Assembly (NCBI GenBank): GCA_945864765.1
Contig: CAMBDR010000150.1
Coordinates: forward strand, 1 to 8,236
Origin: Janthinobacterium lividum
Lineage (GTDB): Bacteria > Pseudomonadota > Gammaproteobacteria > Burkholderiales > Burkholderiaceae_D
Direction: 5' to 3'
DNA length: 8,236 bases
The notes under the pieces were generated by a model. It had not been told where the DNA came from and ran no database searches. It was given only the letters and a program-made list of their open reading frames with translations. This document shows, one piece after another, positions 1-5,400 of this stretch. A program made the position numbers and the translations under genes. Each line of letters opens with the position of its first letter. The stretch's first letter is position 1.

Positions 1-242
1 CGCAAATGCCTGATTGGTTGCGTGAGCAATGGCCCCAGCTCGTGCGTCACGGTATTGCGCAGCAGGCGATAACCGCTATTGGAGGCACATAAAAAATCGA
101 TATTCAGCGATTCGCGATATTCATCCAGCAGCAGCACAATGGCGGTACCATCCGCAAAATAACATTGCGCCTGTTCCAGCAGCGCGCTATCGAGCGCAGC
201 CAATACCTGCGCAATGCGTTGGTGATGGGGTCGCTTAAACAT
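1..242 (-). CDS. AbiEii-like nucleotidyltransferase, N-terminal part (cut by window edge)
   Basis: The gene starts at the ATG at 242-240 on the minus strand and runs off the left edge, so only the first 80 residues are visible. I read it by translating the reverse complement. It opens MFKRPHHQRI and carries a nucleotidyltransferase-type core: CYFADGTAIV at about residues 27-36, then EYRESLNIDFL at 41-51. This resembles the start of AbiEii/AbiGii-toxin-like nucleotidyltransferases, whose usual pattern is a Gly-Gly-Thr turn followed by RES-x-D-I-D-F. Here the turn reads Asp31-Gly32-Thr33, and the first Asp of the D-x-D pair is Asn47, with Asp49 kept. Such enzymes transfer nucleotides to protein or RNA targets and can act as toxins; whether this one is active is open. 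The start overlaps the end of the upstream small gene by 8 bp, which suggests translational coupling. The family call is from memory of homologues, not from a search. Confidence 0.72.
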   Translation of the reverse strand, partial: MFKRPHHQRIAQVLAALDSALLEQAQCYFADGTAIVLLLDEYRESLNIDFLCASNSGYRLLRNTVTHELGPLLTQPIRHL

Positions 243-438
243 TGAGCACACCATGGCCATATTGGTTTTTCAAGCGCTCAATCAAGGCGCGCTCCGCTGG
301 CAGTAGCGAGTCTTGCTCAACCCAACGCCACTCGCGCTCGTACAAGGCAAAGGCTTCGTGCTCATCCAACATGGCATCGTTACCCCGATTCCAGGCCAGC
401 AGTTTCAATTGCGGATAATCAGACAGGCAAACTTGCAT
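235..438 (-). CDS. small 67-residue protein of unknown function, coupled to the nucleotidyltransferase
   Basis: I chose the ATG at 438-436 because a strong Shine-Dalgarno (GGAGGAG on the minus strand, 442-448) lies just upstream. A longer version from the TTG at 453 would bury that site. The 67-residue product begins MQVCLSDYPQLKLLAWNRG and ends LKNQYGHGVLNV. It is rich in charged and aromatic residues (ALYEREWRWVEQ in the middle), with no signal peptide, membrane segment or cysteine motif, so a small cytoplasmic mostly helical protein is likely. I recall similar short proteins beside AbiEii-like nucleotidyltransferases, but I know no assigned function. It is far shorter than the usual AbiEi antitoxin (around 200 residues, winged helix) and does not look like one. 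Its stop overlaps the next start by 8 bp. By position it could be the partner or antidote of the nucleotidyltransferase; this is inference. Confidence 0.8.
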   Translation of the reverse strand: MQVCLSDYPQLKLLAWNRGNDAMLDEHEAFALYEREWRWVEQDSLLPAERALIERLKNQYGHGVLNV

Positions 439-441
439 GCT

Positions 442-448
442 CTCCTCC
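442..448 (-). promoter_or_regulatory. strong Shine-Dalgarno of the 67-residue gene
   Basis: GGAGGAG on the minus strand lies three bases before the ATG at 438 and begins directly after the acyltransferase stop codon (TGA at 452-450). It decides the start of the small gene and ties it to the acyltransferase as the next gene of the same message. Confidence 0.75.
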
Positions 449-449
449 G

Positions 450-1520
450 TCAACCAGTTAAAACAGCTTGATCAGATTGGGTATGGTCCGATAACTGCGC
501 TTCAAATTTTACCCCGGATTTCACCCCAAACTTTACCCCGCCCAGCCGCAACGCATCCAGCGCACGCGCAAAGGTGGCGGCTTCGGCATGCTTGCGCTCC
601 AGTAAGCATAAGGCCAACATCGGTTCACTCACGCCCGCCTTGAGCGCCGCACTCAAAGCCGGATGCGGGCCAATTTGCACAAAGGTATTATGCCCCTGCG
701 CCGCAATATTGCTCACCGCACGGGCAAATTGCACCGCATCGCGCGCATTATGCCACCAGTATTGCGCATCGTGCATCACCCCACTCACCCGCTCACCCGT
801 CATACTGGAAAACCAGGCAATACCCGGCAATTGTGGCTGTAAATTCGCCAATTGAGCCAGCAATTGATCCCGAATCGGATTCATATGCGAAGAATGATAC
901 GCCACTTGCACCGCCAGCTTTTTGCACACGATGCGCTGCGCACGCAATCGCTTGGCCAATTGCTCAATGGCCGCCATATCCCCCGCCACGGTGACTGAAT
1001 CAGGGGCATTGTAGGCCGCAATTTCCAGCACGCAATCCATGCCAACCATGTGCGCTGCCAAAGCCTGCGCCGACGTGCCAACGCCTAGCATGCCGCCACC
1101 CGCCACCGTCTGCTGCAAACGTGACATCACCGCCACCACGCGCGCCGCATCGTGCAAGGTCAACGCCCCCGCCGCCCAGGCTGCCGCCATTTCCCCCGAA
1201 GAATGCCCGACGACGGCATCCGCTTGCAAGCCATGCTGGCGCAATTGATAGGTGAGCGCCACTTGCAAGGCAAAATTGGCGGGCTTGGCGACATCATTGC
1301 GCGACATATCGAGCAAGTCCAACGGCTGCTGCATCAGATCGCGCAAATCCACACCATGCTCACGCAACGCTTCCACGGCAAGCTGCCAACCCGCCGCAAA
1401 CGCCGATTGCTGCATCATCTCGCGCCCCATACCCGCCCATTGTGGCCCCATGCCGGTGTACACCCACACCGTGCCCGAGACCACAAAACCGCCTGATTTG
1501 GCAACGTCCATTTTTTTCAT
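450..1520 (-). CDS. stand-alone polyketide-synthase-type acyltransferase
   Basis: This 356-residue protein is an acyl-CoA:ACP acyltransferase of the FabD / PKS-AT fold. It would load (probably malonyl) units from CoA onto an acyl carrier protein in the cytoplasm. Visible motifs are YTGMGPQWAGMG at 21-32 (Gln27 matching the oxyanion Gln), the nucleophile elbow GHSSG at 105-109 (Ser107), an SRLQQ segment with Arg134 for the extender carboxylate, VAYHSSHM at 206-213 with catalytic His209, YWWHN at 254-258, and QIGPHPAL at 282-289. All expected catalytic residues are present. The VAYH specificity segment is neither the HAFH (malonyl) nor YASH (methylmalonyl) type of modular synthases. GHSSGE and AYHSSHM recall iterative synthases. 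Only about 18 residues precede the fold, and no ketosynthase or carrier domain adjoins. The tail after about residue 327 contains GVKF-GVKS-GVKF. The start ATG has GGGAG ten bases upstream, a longish spacing. It leads an apparent operon with the 67-residue gene and the nucleotidyltransferase. The partner carrier protein is not in view. Confidence 0.88.
   Translation of the reverse strand: MKKMDVAKSGGFVVSGTVWVYTGMGPQWAGMGREMMQQSAFAAGWQLAVEALREHGVDLRDLMQQPLDLLDMSRNDVAKPANFALQVALTYQLRQHGLQADAVVGHSSGEMAAAWAAGALTLHDAARVVAVMSRLQQTVAGGGMLGVGTSAQALAAHMVGMDCVLEIAAYNAPDSVTVAGDMAAIEQLAKRLRAQRIVCKKLAVQVAYHSSHMNPIRDQLLAQLANLQPQLPGIAWFSSMTGERVSGVMHDAQYWWHNARDAVQFARAVSNIAAQGHNTFVQIGPHPALSAALKAGVSEPMLALCLLERKHAEAATFARALDALRLGGVKFGVKSGVKFEAQLSDHTQSDQAVLTG
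508..543 (-). repeat. 12-bp tandem repeat, three copies, inside the acyltransferase gene
   Basis: On the plus strand the units are TTTACCCCGGAT, TTCACCCCAAAC and TTTACCCCGCCC at 508-519, 520-531 and 532-543. Because 12 is a multiple of three, the array stays in frame and encodes the four-residue repeat GVKF, GVKS, GVKF (residues 328-339). It sits exactly where the acyltransferase fold should end, so copy-number change would alter only the tail. Confidence 0.8.
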
Positions 1521-1535
1521 CTACGCGGCACTCCC

Positions 1536-1574
1536 TGTTTGATATCTCGGTTTGATATCTCTGTTTGACACCCA
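1536..1574. repeat. 13-bp tandem repeat, two near-exact copies plus a diverged third
   Basis: Units are TGTTTGATATCTC (1536-1548), GGTTTGATATCTC (1549-1561) and a diverged TGTTTGACACCCA (1562-1574). The first two each hold a GATATC palindrome. The array lies 16 bases before the acyltransferase start, in the gap between divergent genes, so it would fall in the leader or promoter of the acyltransferase unit. The third copy creates a TTGACA (1565-1570) that has no well-spaced -10 on the plus strand. A role as operator is possible but unsupported. Confidence 0.75.
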
Positions 1575-1691
1575 ATATGACGCCAAGATGGCAATAATAT
1601 GCTACCCCATGAGCGAGAATACGCTACACTTGCCACTGCAAAAATTATCTCACCAATATTAGCCAAATCTTCAGCAAATTTTGGCAAAATC

Positions 1692-1697
1692 AAGGAG
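1692..1697 (+). promoter_or_regulatory. Shine-Dalgarno that fixes the dehydrogenase start
   Basis: AAGGAG six bases before the ATG at 1704. It favours this start over the in-frame ATG at 1599, whose extra 35 codons give a low-quality sequence and have no ribosome binding site. Confidence 0.8.
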
Positions 1698-1703
1698 TTT
1701 CGT

Positions 1704-2549
1704 ATGGATTCAAGCAAAGATCAATCTTTAGCCGGGCGGATGGTCTTCATTACCGGTGCTAACTCCGGGATCGGGCGGGTGACAGCGTGCGAACTGGCAC
1801 GGCGCGGCGCGCATGTCTTCATCGCGACCCGCTCCCTGCAACGCACCCAGGCCGTGTTGGATGAAATTCATCAGGCAAAGGGCAAGGCCGAATGGCTGGC
1901 ACTGGATTTGGGTGACCTTCATTCCGTCAGACAATGCGCCCAGGCCTTTTTGGCACGCCAATTGCCTTTGCACATTTTAATCAACAATGCCGGGCTGGCA
2001 GCAGGAAAGGGCATGACCGCGTCAGGCTTTGAATTGGCCTTTGGCACCAATCATTTGGGCCATTTTTTACTCACCCAATTATTGCAAGATTGTCTGATCG
2101 CCTCCAGCCCGGCACGCGTGGTTACCGTCGCCAGTGCTGCCCATTATTCAGCCAAAGCAATCGATTGGCCCAGCCTGCAACAAGCCACCCAAAGCGCAAC
2201 GGGCTACCCTGAATATACGGTCTCCAAACTGGCCAATGTTTTGTTTTCGGCGGAACTGGGGCGGCGCTTGCAGGGCACGGGCGTCACCACCTATGCCGTC
2301 CATCCGGGTGTGATTGCCTCGGATATCTGGCGCACGGTGCCCTGGCCCGTGCGCAGCGTCATCAAATTATTTATGAAGTCCAATGAAGAAGGTGCCGCCA
2401 CCACGCTCTACTGCGCCACCGAACCCGGCTTGGCGCAACAAACCAGCCTGTATTATGATGAGTGCAAGGAAAAATATGCGTCCCGACTGGGGCAAGACTT
2501 AACGCTGGCGGCAGAATTGTGGCAGCGCAGCAGCACCTGGGTGGGGTAA
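1704..2549 (+). CDS. short-chain dehydrogenase/reductase, retinol-dehydrogenase-like
   Basis: This is a 281-residue single-domain Rossmann oxidoreductase of the classical SDR family. Visible motifs are the nucleotide-binding TGANSGIG at 17-24, DLGDL near 68-72, NNAG at 94-97, Asn116 in FGTNHLGHF, catalytic Ser144, and the YxxxK pair Tyr171/Lys175 (YTVSKLAN). The catalytic tetrad is complete. The basic ATRS after the second strand (41-44) suggests NADP(H). HPGVIASDIW at 200-209 and the late YYDECKEK (250-257) match the retinol dehydrogenase / WWOX-like branch, which reduces or oxidises aldehydes, ketones and lipophilic alcohols. The true substrate cannot be read from sequence. The usual Glu after TGANSGIGR is Val26 here. 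No signal peptide is visible. It is transcribed divergently from the acyltransferase across a 183-bp gap in which I see no clear promoter, and converges on the glutathione transferase gene. A shared pathway with the acyltransferase is possible but only positional. Confidence 0.93.
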   Translation: MDSSKDQSLAGRMVFITGANSGIGRVTACELARRGAHVFIATRSLQRTQAVLDEIHQAKGKAEWLALDLGDLHSVRQCAQAFLARQLPLHILINNAGLAAGKGMTASGFELAFGTNHLGHFLLTQLLQDCLIASSPARVVTVASAAHYSAKAIDWPSLQQATQSATGYPEYTVSKLANVLFSAELGRRLQGTGVTTYAVHPGVIASDIWRTVPWPVRSVIKLFMKSNEEGAATTLYCATEPGLAQQTSLYYDECKEKYASRLGQDLTLAAELWQRSSTWVG

Positions 2550-2555
2550 TAAATC

Positions 2556-2582
2556 AAACGGAAGGCGGAAACGGAAGGTCGG
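2556..2582. repeat. 13-14 bp tandem duplication downstream of the dehydrogenase
   Basis: AAACGGAAGGCGG (2556-2568) is followed at once by AAACGGAAGGTCGG (2569-2582). The second copy supplies the left arm of the hairpin at 2573-2597. Confidence 0.65.
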
Positions 2583-2597
2583 CACATGCGACCTTCC
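2573..2597. terminator. hairpin between convergent genes, possible bidirectional terminator
   Basis: GGAAGGTCG (2573-2581) pairs perfectly with CGACCTTCC (2589-2597) around a 7-base loop. It sits 24 bp after the dehydrogenase stop and 31 bp beyond the stop of the oppositely oriented glutathione transferase, where a shared terminator is expected. Neither side has a clear run of T, so intrinsic termination is uncertain. Confidence 0.5.
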
Positions 2598-2598
2598 C

Positions 2599-2628
2599 AA
2601 ACCAGCGCAAACCAACGCAAACCAAGAT
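2599..2628. repeat. 10-bp tandem repeat, about 2.7 copies
   Basis: AAACCAGCGC (2599-2608), AAACCAACGC (2609-2618) and a partial AAACCAAGAT (2619-2628), ending at the stop codon of the glutathione transferase. With the duplication at 2556-2582, nearly the whole convergent gap is built of short repeats and one hairpin. Confidence 0.65.
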
Positions 2629-3248
2629 TACGCGGGTGGTAACTGCGGCACGGTATCTTTAAACGATGGCCGCTCAGAGAGTTTATCAGCCAGTTTGGCC
2701 AGATTGGGGTAATCGGTACGCCAGGTAATTTCCGGGAAGCGGAATGATAACCAACACAGAGCGCAACCCACAGCCACATCCGCCAAGCTGTAATGGTTGC
2801 CGGTACAAAACGGCGTTTCACCCAAATCGCGCGACATGACTTTCAAACCGGCATGCACTTTGCCCATTTGGCGATCAAACCACGGCTGGTAATGCAATTC
2901 GGGCGGGCGCATCAGGCGCTCAAGATAGACCAAAATGGCGGCATCCAACACGCCATCGGCCAAGGCCTCCCAACATTTCACCTCGGCACGCTCACGCCCA
3001 TTGGCGGGGACGAGCTTACAAACCGGTGTTAAGGTGTCAAGATATTCGACGATGACGTGCGAATCAAATAAAGTTGCCCCATCTTCCATGATGAGACAAG
3101 GGATTTTGCCCAGTGGGTTAAAGTTTTGAACGGTTGCATCGGGGGCTAAAACATTTGTCAGCTCATAAGCATAATCGAGCTTTTTCTCAGCCATCACAAC
3201 GCGAACTTTACGCACAAAGGGGCTAGCTAAGGAACCAAGTAGTTTCAT
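2628..3248 (-). CDS. glutathione S-transferase family protein, YibF-like
   Basis: This 206-residue cytoplasmic protein has an N-terminal thioredoxin-fold half and an all-helical C-terminal half. It begins MKLLGSLASPFVRKVRVV, close to the start I recall for E. coli YibF (about 202 residues). Ser9-Pro10 lies at the site where the catalytic Ser/Cys acts. NPLGKIPCL at 44-52 carries the cis-proline (Pro50), and FDSHVIVEYL at 61-70 holds the Asp-Ser that binds the glutathione gamma-glutamyl group. The helical domain includes EALADGVLDA and the late SLADVAVGCAL, the conserved N-capping region. These show glutathione binding. The reaction (conjugation, thiol exchange or reduction) and substrate are unknown. 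The start ATG at 3248 gives the expected N-terminus, but the upstream sequence has no good Shine-Dalgarno. A TATACT box lies 28 bp upstream. It is divergent from purB, a neighbour I recall for such genes in Burkholderiales. Confidence 0.92.
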   Translation of the reverse strand: MKLLGSLASPFVRKVRVVMAEKKLDYAYELTNVLAPDATVQNFNPLGKIPCLIMEDGATLFDSHVIVEYLDTLTPVCKLVPANGRERAEVKCWEALADGVLDAAILVYLERLMRPPELHYQPWFDRQMGKVHAGLKVMSRDLGETPFCTGNHYSLADVAVGCALCWLSFRFPEITWRTDYPNLAKLADKLSERPSFKDTVPQLPPA

Positions 3249-3276
3249 AATAACAAGTTAGAATAGATTAATCCGT

Positions 3277-3282
3277 AGTATA
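3277..3282 (-). promoter_or_regulatory. probable -10 box of the glutathione transferase gene
   Basis: TATACT on the minus strand, 28 bp before the start codon, would give a leader of about 20 bases. The -35 position (around 3300-3305) reads GGTGAT and is poor, so the call rests on the -10 alone. Confidence 0.45.
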
Positions 3283-3317
3283 ACATCGTCTGCCCGATTA
3301 TCACCGTTGACGCAATT

Positions 3318-3344
3318 GGCTGTTTGGGCTGTTTGGGTTGTTTG
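3318..3344. repeat. 9-bp tandem repeat, three copies
   Basis: GGCTGTTTG at 3318-3326 and 3327-3335, then GGTTGTTTG at 3336-3344. It lies between the divergent glutathione transferase and purB genes, upstream of the purB promoter. Confidence 0.75.
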
Positions 3345-3368
3345 CGGCGAAACTGACACGCATTACAA

Positions 3369-3398
3369 AAGACAACACAGGGCAATCCGGCCTATAAT
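3369..3398 (+). promoter_or_regulatory. purB promoter
   Basis: A perfect TATAAT at 3393-3398 is preceded by AAGACA (3369-3374), four of six matches to the -35 consensus, with 18-bp spacing. Transcription would begin near 3405, giving a leader of about 30 bases. Confidence 0.65.
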
Positions 3399-3435
3399 CA
3401 CACATTTCCCGCCCATCCAACCCTTTATTCGCATC

Positions 3436-4812
3436 ATGACAACCTCTTCCCTTTCCAGTTTGACTGCACTTTCCCCACTTGATGGCCGTTATGGCAGCAA
3501 AACCGAACTTTTGCGCCCGATTTTGTCGGAGGCAGGTTTCATGCATCACCGCGTCAAGGTAGAAATTGCCTGGCTGGAAGCACTGTCCGAAGCAGGTTTG
3601 AGCGAAATTCAACCCTTTTCGCCACAAGCCAAAGCGGTTTTACAACGTATTGTGAACGAATTCGATGAAAAAGCCGCCAGCCGCATCAAAGAAATCGAAG
3701 CCGTTACCAATCACGATGTGAAAGCCGTCGAATATTGGCTAAAAGAACAGGTTCAAGAGAGCCCTGAACTACTCGCCGCATCCGAATTCATTCACTTTGC
3801 CTGCACTTCCGAAGATATCAACAATACTTCGCACGGAATGATGCTAAAAACAGCGCGCAATGATGTGATGCTGCCATCGTTACAAAAGATTATCACAAAA
3901 CTCAGCGAACTAGCGCACGAACATGCAGATTTATCAATGCTTTGCCGCACCCATGGGCAAGCCGCCAGCCCCAGCACCCTGGGCAAAGAAATGGCGAATG
4001 TCGTCGCGCGCTTACAACGCGCACTGCAAAATATGGCGCGCGTCGAGATTTTGGGCAAGATGAATGGCGCGGTGGGCAATTACAATGCGCATTTGGCGGC
4101 CTACCCGGAACTCGATTGGGCTGAATTTTCCAAAAACGTGGTGGAGCAAAAACTGGGGTTAATCTTCAACCCGTACACCATCCAAATCGAACCGCACGAT
4201 TATATGGCGGAATTATTTGACGCCATGGCCCGTGCCAACACCATTTTATTGGATTTGAACCGGGATATTTGGTCGTATATTTCGCTGGGCTACTTCAAAC
4301 AACGTACCAAAGCGGGCGAAATTGGTTCCTCCACCATGCCGCACAAAGTCAATCCGATTGATTTTGAAAATTCCGAGGGTAATTTAGGCTTGGCCAATGC
4401 CATTTTGAAACATATGGCAGAAAAACTGCCTGTATCACGTATGCAACGCGACCTGACCGATTCCACCGTCTTGCGCAATATTGGCGTGGCGTTTGGTTAT
4501 ACACTGCTGGCTTACGACAGTTGCCTGCGCGGCTTGAACAAACTCGAAGCCAACCCCGAGCGTCTGGCGCAAGACCTGGACGCCACCTGGGAAGTGCTGG
4601 CCGAACCCGTGCAAACGGTGATGCGGCGCTATGGCATTGCCAACCCTTACGAGCAATTAAAAGAATTGACCCGGGGCAAAGGCATTACCAGTACTGCCTT
4701 GCGTGAATTTATTAACACACTTGCCATTCCTGAAAGCGCACGCGCCGAGTTATTGGCCCTGACGCCCGCCAACTACATTGGCCGGGCCGCCGCTTTGGCA
4801 CGGGCAATTTAA
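3436..4812 (+). CDS. purB: adenylosuccinate lyase
   Basis: PurB removes fumarate from SAICAR and from adenylosuccinate, two steps of purine synthesis, in the cytoplasm as a homotetramer. The 458-residue product matches the usual bacterial length (456 in E. coli). It belongs to the fumarase/aspartase superfamily. The signature GSSTMPHKVNP spans 297-307, with the mobile-loop serines at 298-299 matching the catalytic Ser295 of E. coli. TSEDINN is at 124-130, and RTHGQAASPS holds His173, matching E. coli His171. The Pro I expect after THGQ is Ala here. SPLDGRYGSK near residue 13 is the typical PurB N-terminus. I start at ATG 3436 rather than the in-frame ATG at 3307, because the 43 extra residues do not resemble PurB and would overrun the TATAAT box. 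There is no clear Shine-Dalgarno, so initiation may rely on a short unstructured leader. It appears to be a single-gene unit, with its own promoter and another candidate promoter just after it. Confidence 0.97.
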   Translation: MTTSSLSSLTALSPLDGRYGSKTELLRPILSEAGFMHHRVKVEIAWLEALSEAGLSEIQPFSPQAKAVLQRIVNEFDEKAASRIKEIEAVTNHDVKAVEYWLKEQVQESPELLAASEFIHFACTSEDINNTSHGMMLKTARNDVMLPSLQKIITKLSELAHEHADLSMLCRTHGQAASPSTLGKEMANVVARLQRALQNMARVEILGKMNGAVGNYNAHLAAYPELDWAEFSKNVVEQKLGLIFNPYTIQIEPHDYMAELFDAMARANTILLDLNRDIWSYISLGYFKQRTKAGEIGSSTMPHKVNPIDFENSEGNLGLANAILKHMAEKLPVSRMQRDLTDSTVLRNIGVAFGYTLLAYDSCLRGLNKLEANPERLAQDLDATWEVLAEPVQTVMRRYGIANPYEQLKELTRGKGITSTALREFINTLAIPESARAELLALTPANYIGRAAALARAI

Positions 4813-4825
4813 TTACTGGTACAAT
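4795..4825 (+). promoter_or_regulatory. candidate promoter of the cytochrome b561 / yceI genes
   Basis: TTGGCA (4795-4800, inside the end of purB) and TACAAT (4820-4825) are spaced by 19 bp, a little long. The -10 lies about 40 bp before the cytochrome gene. No terminator is visible between purB and this site, so read-through from purB is also possible. Confidence 0.45.
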
Positions 4826-4866
4826 GCGGTTTTATTTGTGATTTTAGTTACGATAGCGAGGTAGCA

Positions 4867-5391
4867 ATGTTGCGTTTTAATCGTCCTGCGGTTGCTTTGC
4901 ACTGGCTCATGGCCTTGTTGATTGTTGCTGCCTTTGCTTTGGGCTGGGTCATGACCGACATCCCCGGTTTTACGCCCACCAAGCTCAAGTATTTTTCCTG
5001 GCATAAATGGGTAGGCGTGACTGTTTTGTGGCTGGCTGCCGTTCGCCTGCTGTGGCGCTTAATACACAAAGCCCCGCCCTACCCGCCCGGCATGCCCATG
5101 TGGCAGCAAAACGCCGCGCATGCCCTGCATGGTTTGCTGTATCTGATGTTTTTTGCCGTGCCCATTTCAGGCTATTGCTATAGTTTGGCGGCAGGCGTGC
5201 CGGTGGTGTATCTGGGGATTATTCCGCTACCCGTGTTTATCGACCCCAATCCCGAACTCAAATTAATTTTAAAAGCCGTTCATATTTACTTGACCAAAGG
5301 CTTGCTGCTGGCGATTATCCTGCACTTTGCAGCGGCCATGAAACACCAGTTTATTGATCGCGATGCCACCCTGCAACGCATGTTACCGTAA
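4867..5391 (+). CDS. cytochrome b561 family membrane protein
   Basis: This 174-residue integral inner-membrane di-heme cytochrome resembles E. coli CybB and YceJ. Four hydrophobic segments are visible, near residues 10-29, 46-66, 86-108 and 137-158. Histidines suitable as heme ligands lie within them: His12 (ALHWLMAL), His46 (FSWHKWVG), His138 (AVHIYLTK) and His153 (ILHFAAAMKH). This is the usual b561 pattern, placing two b hemes across the membrane for quinol-linked electron transfer. The acceptor is not known. The start ATG follows GAGGT at 4858-4862. Its stop lies 9 bp before the first yceI-family start, so the two are co-transcribed. The same pairing, yceJ-yceI, exists in E. coli, which supports a joint role with the periplasmic isoprenoid-binding partner. 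Confidence 0.94.
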   Translation: MLRFNRPAVALHWLMALLIVAAFALGWVMTDIPGFTPTKLKYFSWHKWVGVTVLWLAAVRLLWRLIHKAPPYPPGMPMWQQNAAHALHGLLYLMFFAVPISGYCYSLAAGVPVVYLGIIPLPVFIDPNPELKLILKAVHIYLTKGLLLAIILHFAAAMKHQFIDRDATLQRMLP

Positions 5392-5400
5392 GGAAAAATG

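Noticed and set aside
436..453. TTG start at 453 for the 67-residue gene
   Set aside because: It would translate through the GGAGGAG ribosome binding site. The ATG at 438 is correctly spaced from it.
1152..1496. Plus-strand open frames across the acyltransferase gene
   Set aside because: They are arginine/proline-rich antisense shadows of a well-supported minus-strand gene and contain no recognisable motif.
1511..1517. Run of seven T as an intrinsic terminator on the plus strand
   Set aside because: It is the AAA-AAA of the acyltransferase start (MKKM) on the other strand and has no hairpin before it.
1565..1570. Consensus TTGACA as a -35 box for the dehydrogenase gene
   Set aside because: No -10-like hexamer lies 16-18 bp downstream; the nearest AT-rich match is over 20 bp away.
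1536..1574. Repeat array as a small CRISPR
   Set aside because: The units are directly adjacent with no spacers and only 13 bp long; no cas genes are nearby.
1599..1703. In-frame upstream extension of the short-chain dehydrogenase from the ATG at 1599
   Set aside because: AAGGAG is placed ideally for the ATG at 1704, and the SDR fold begins shortly after that start.
3307..3435. In-frame upstream extension of purB from the ATG at 3307
   Set aside because: The extra residues do not resemble PurB, there is no ribosome binding site, and the extension covers the 9-bp repeat and the TATAAT promoter.
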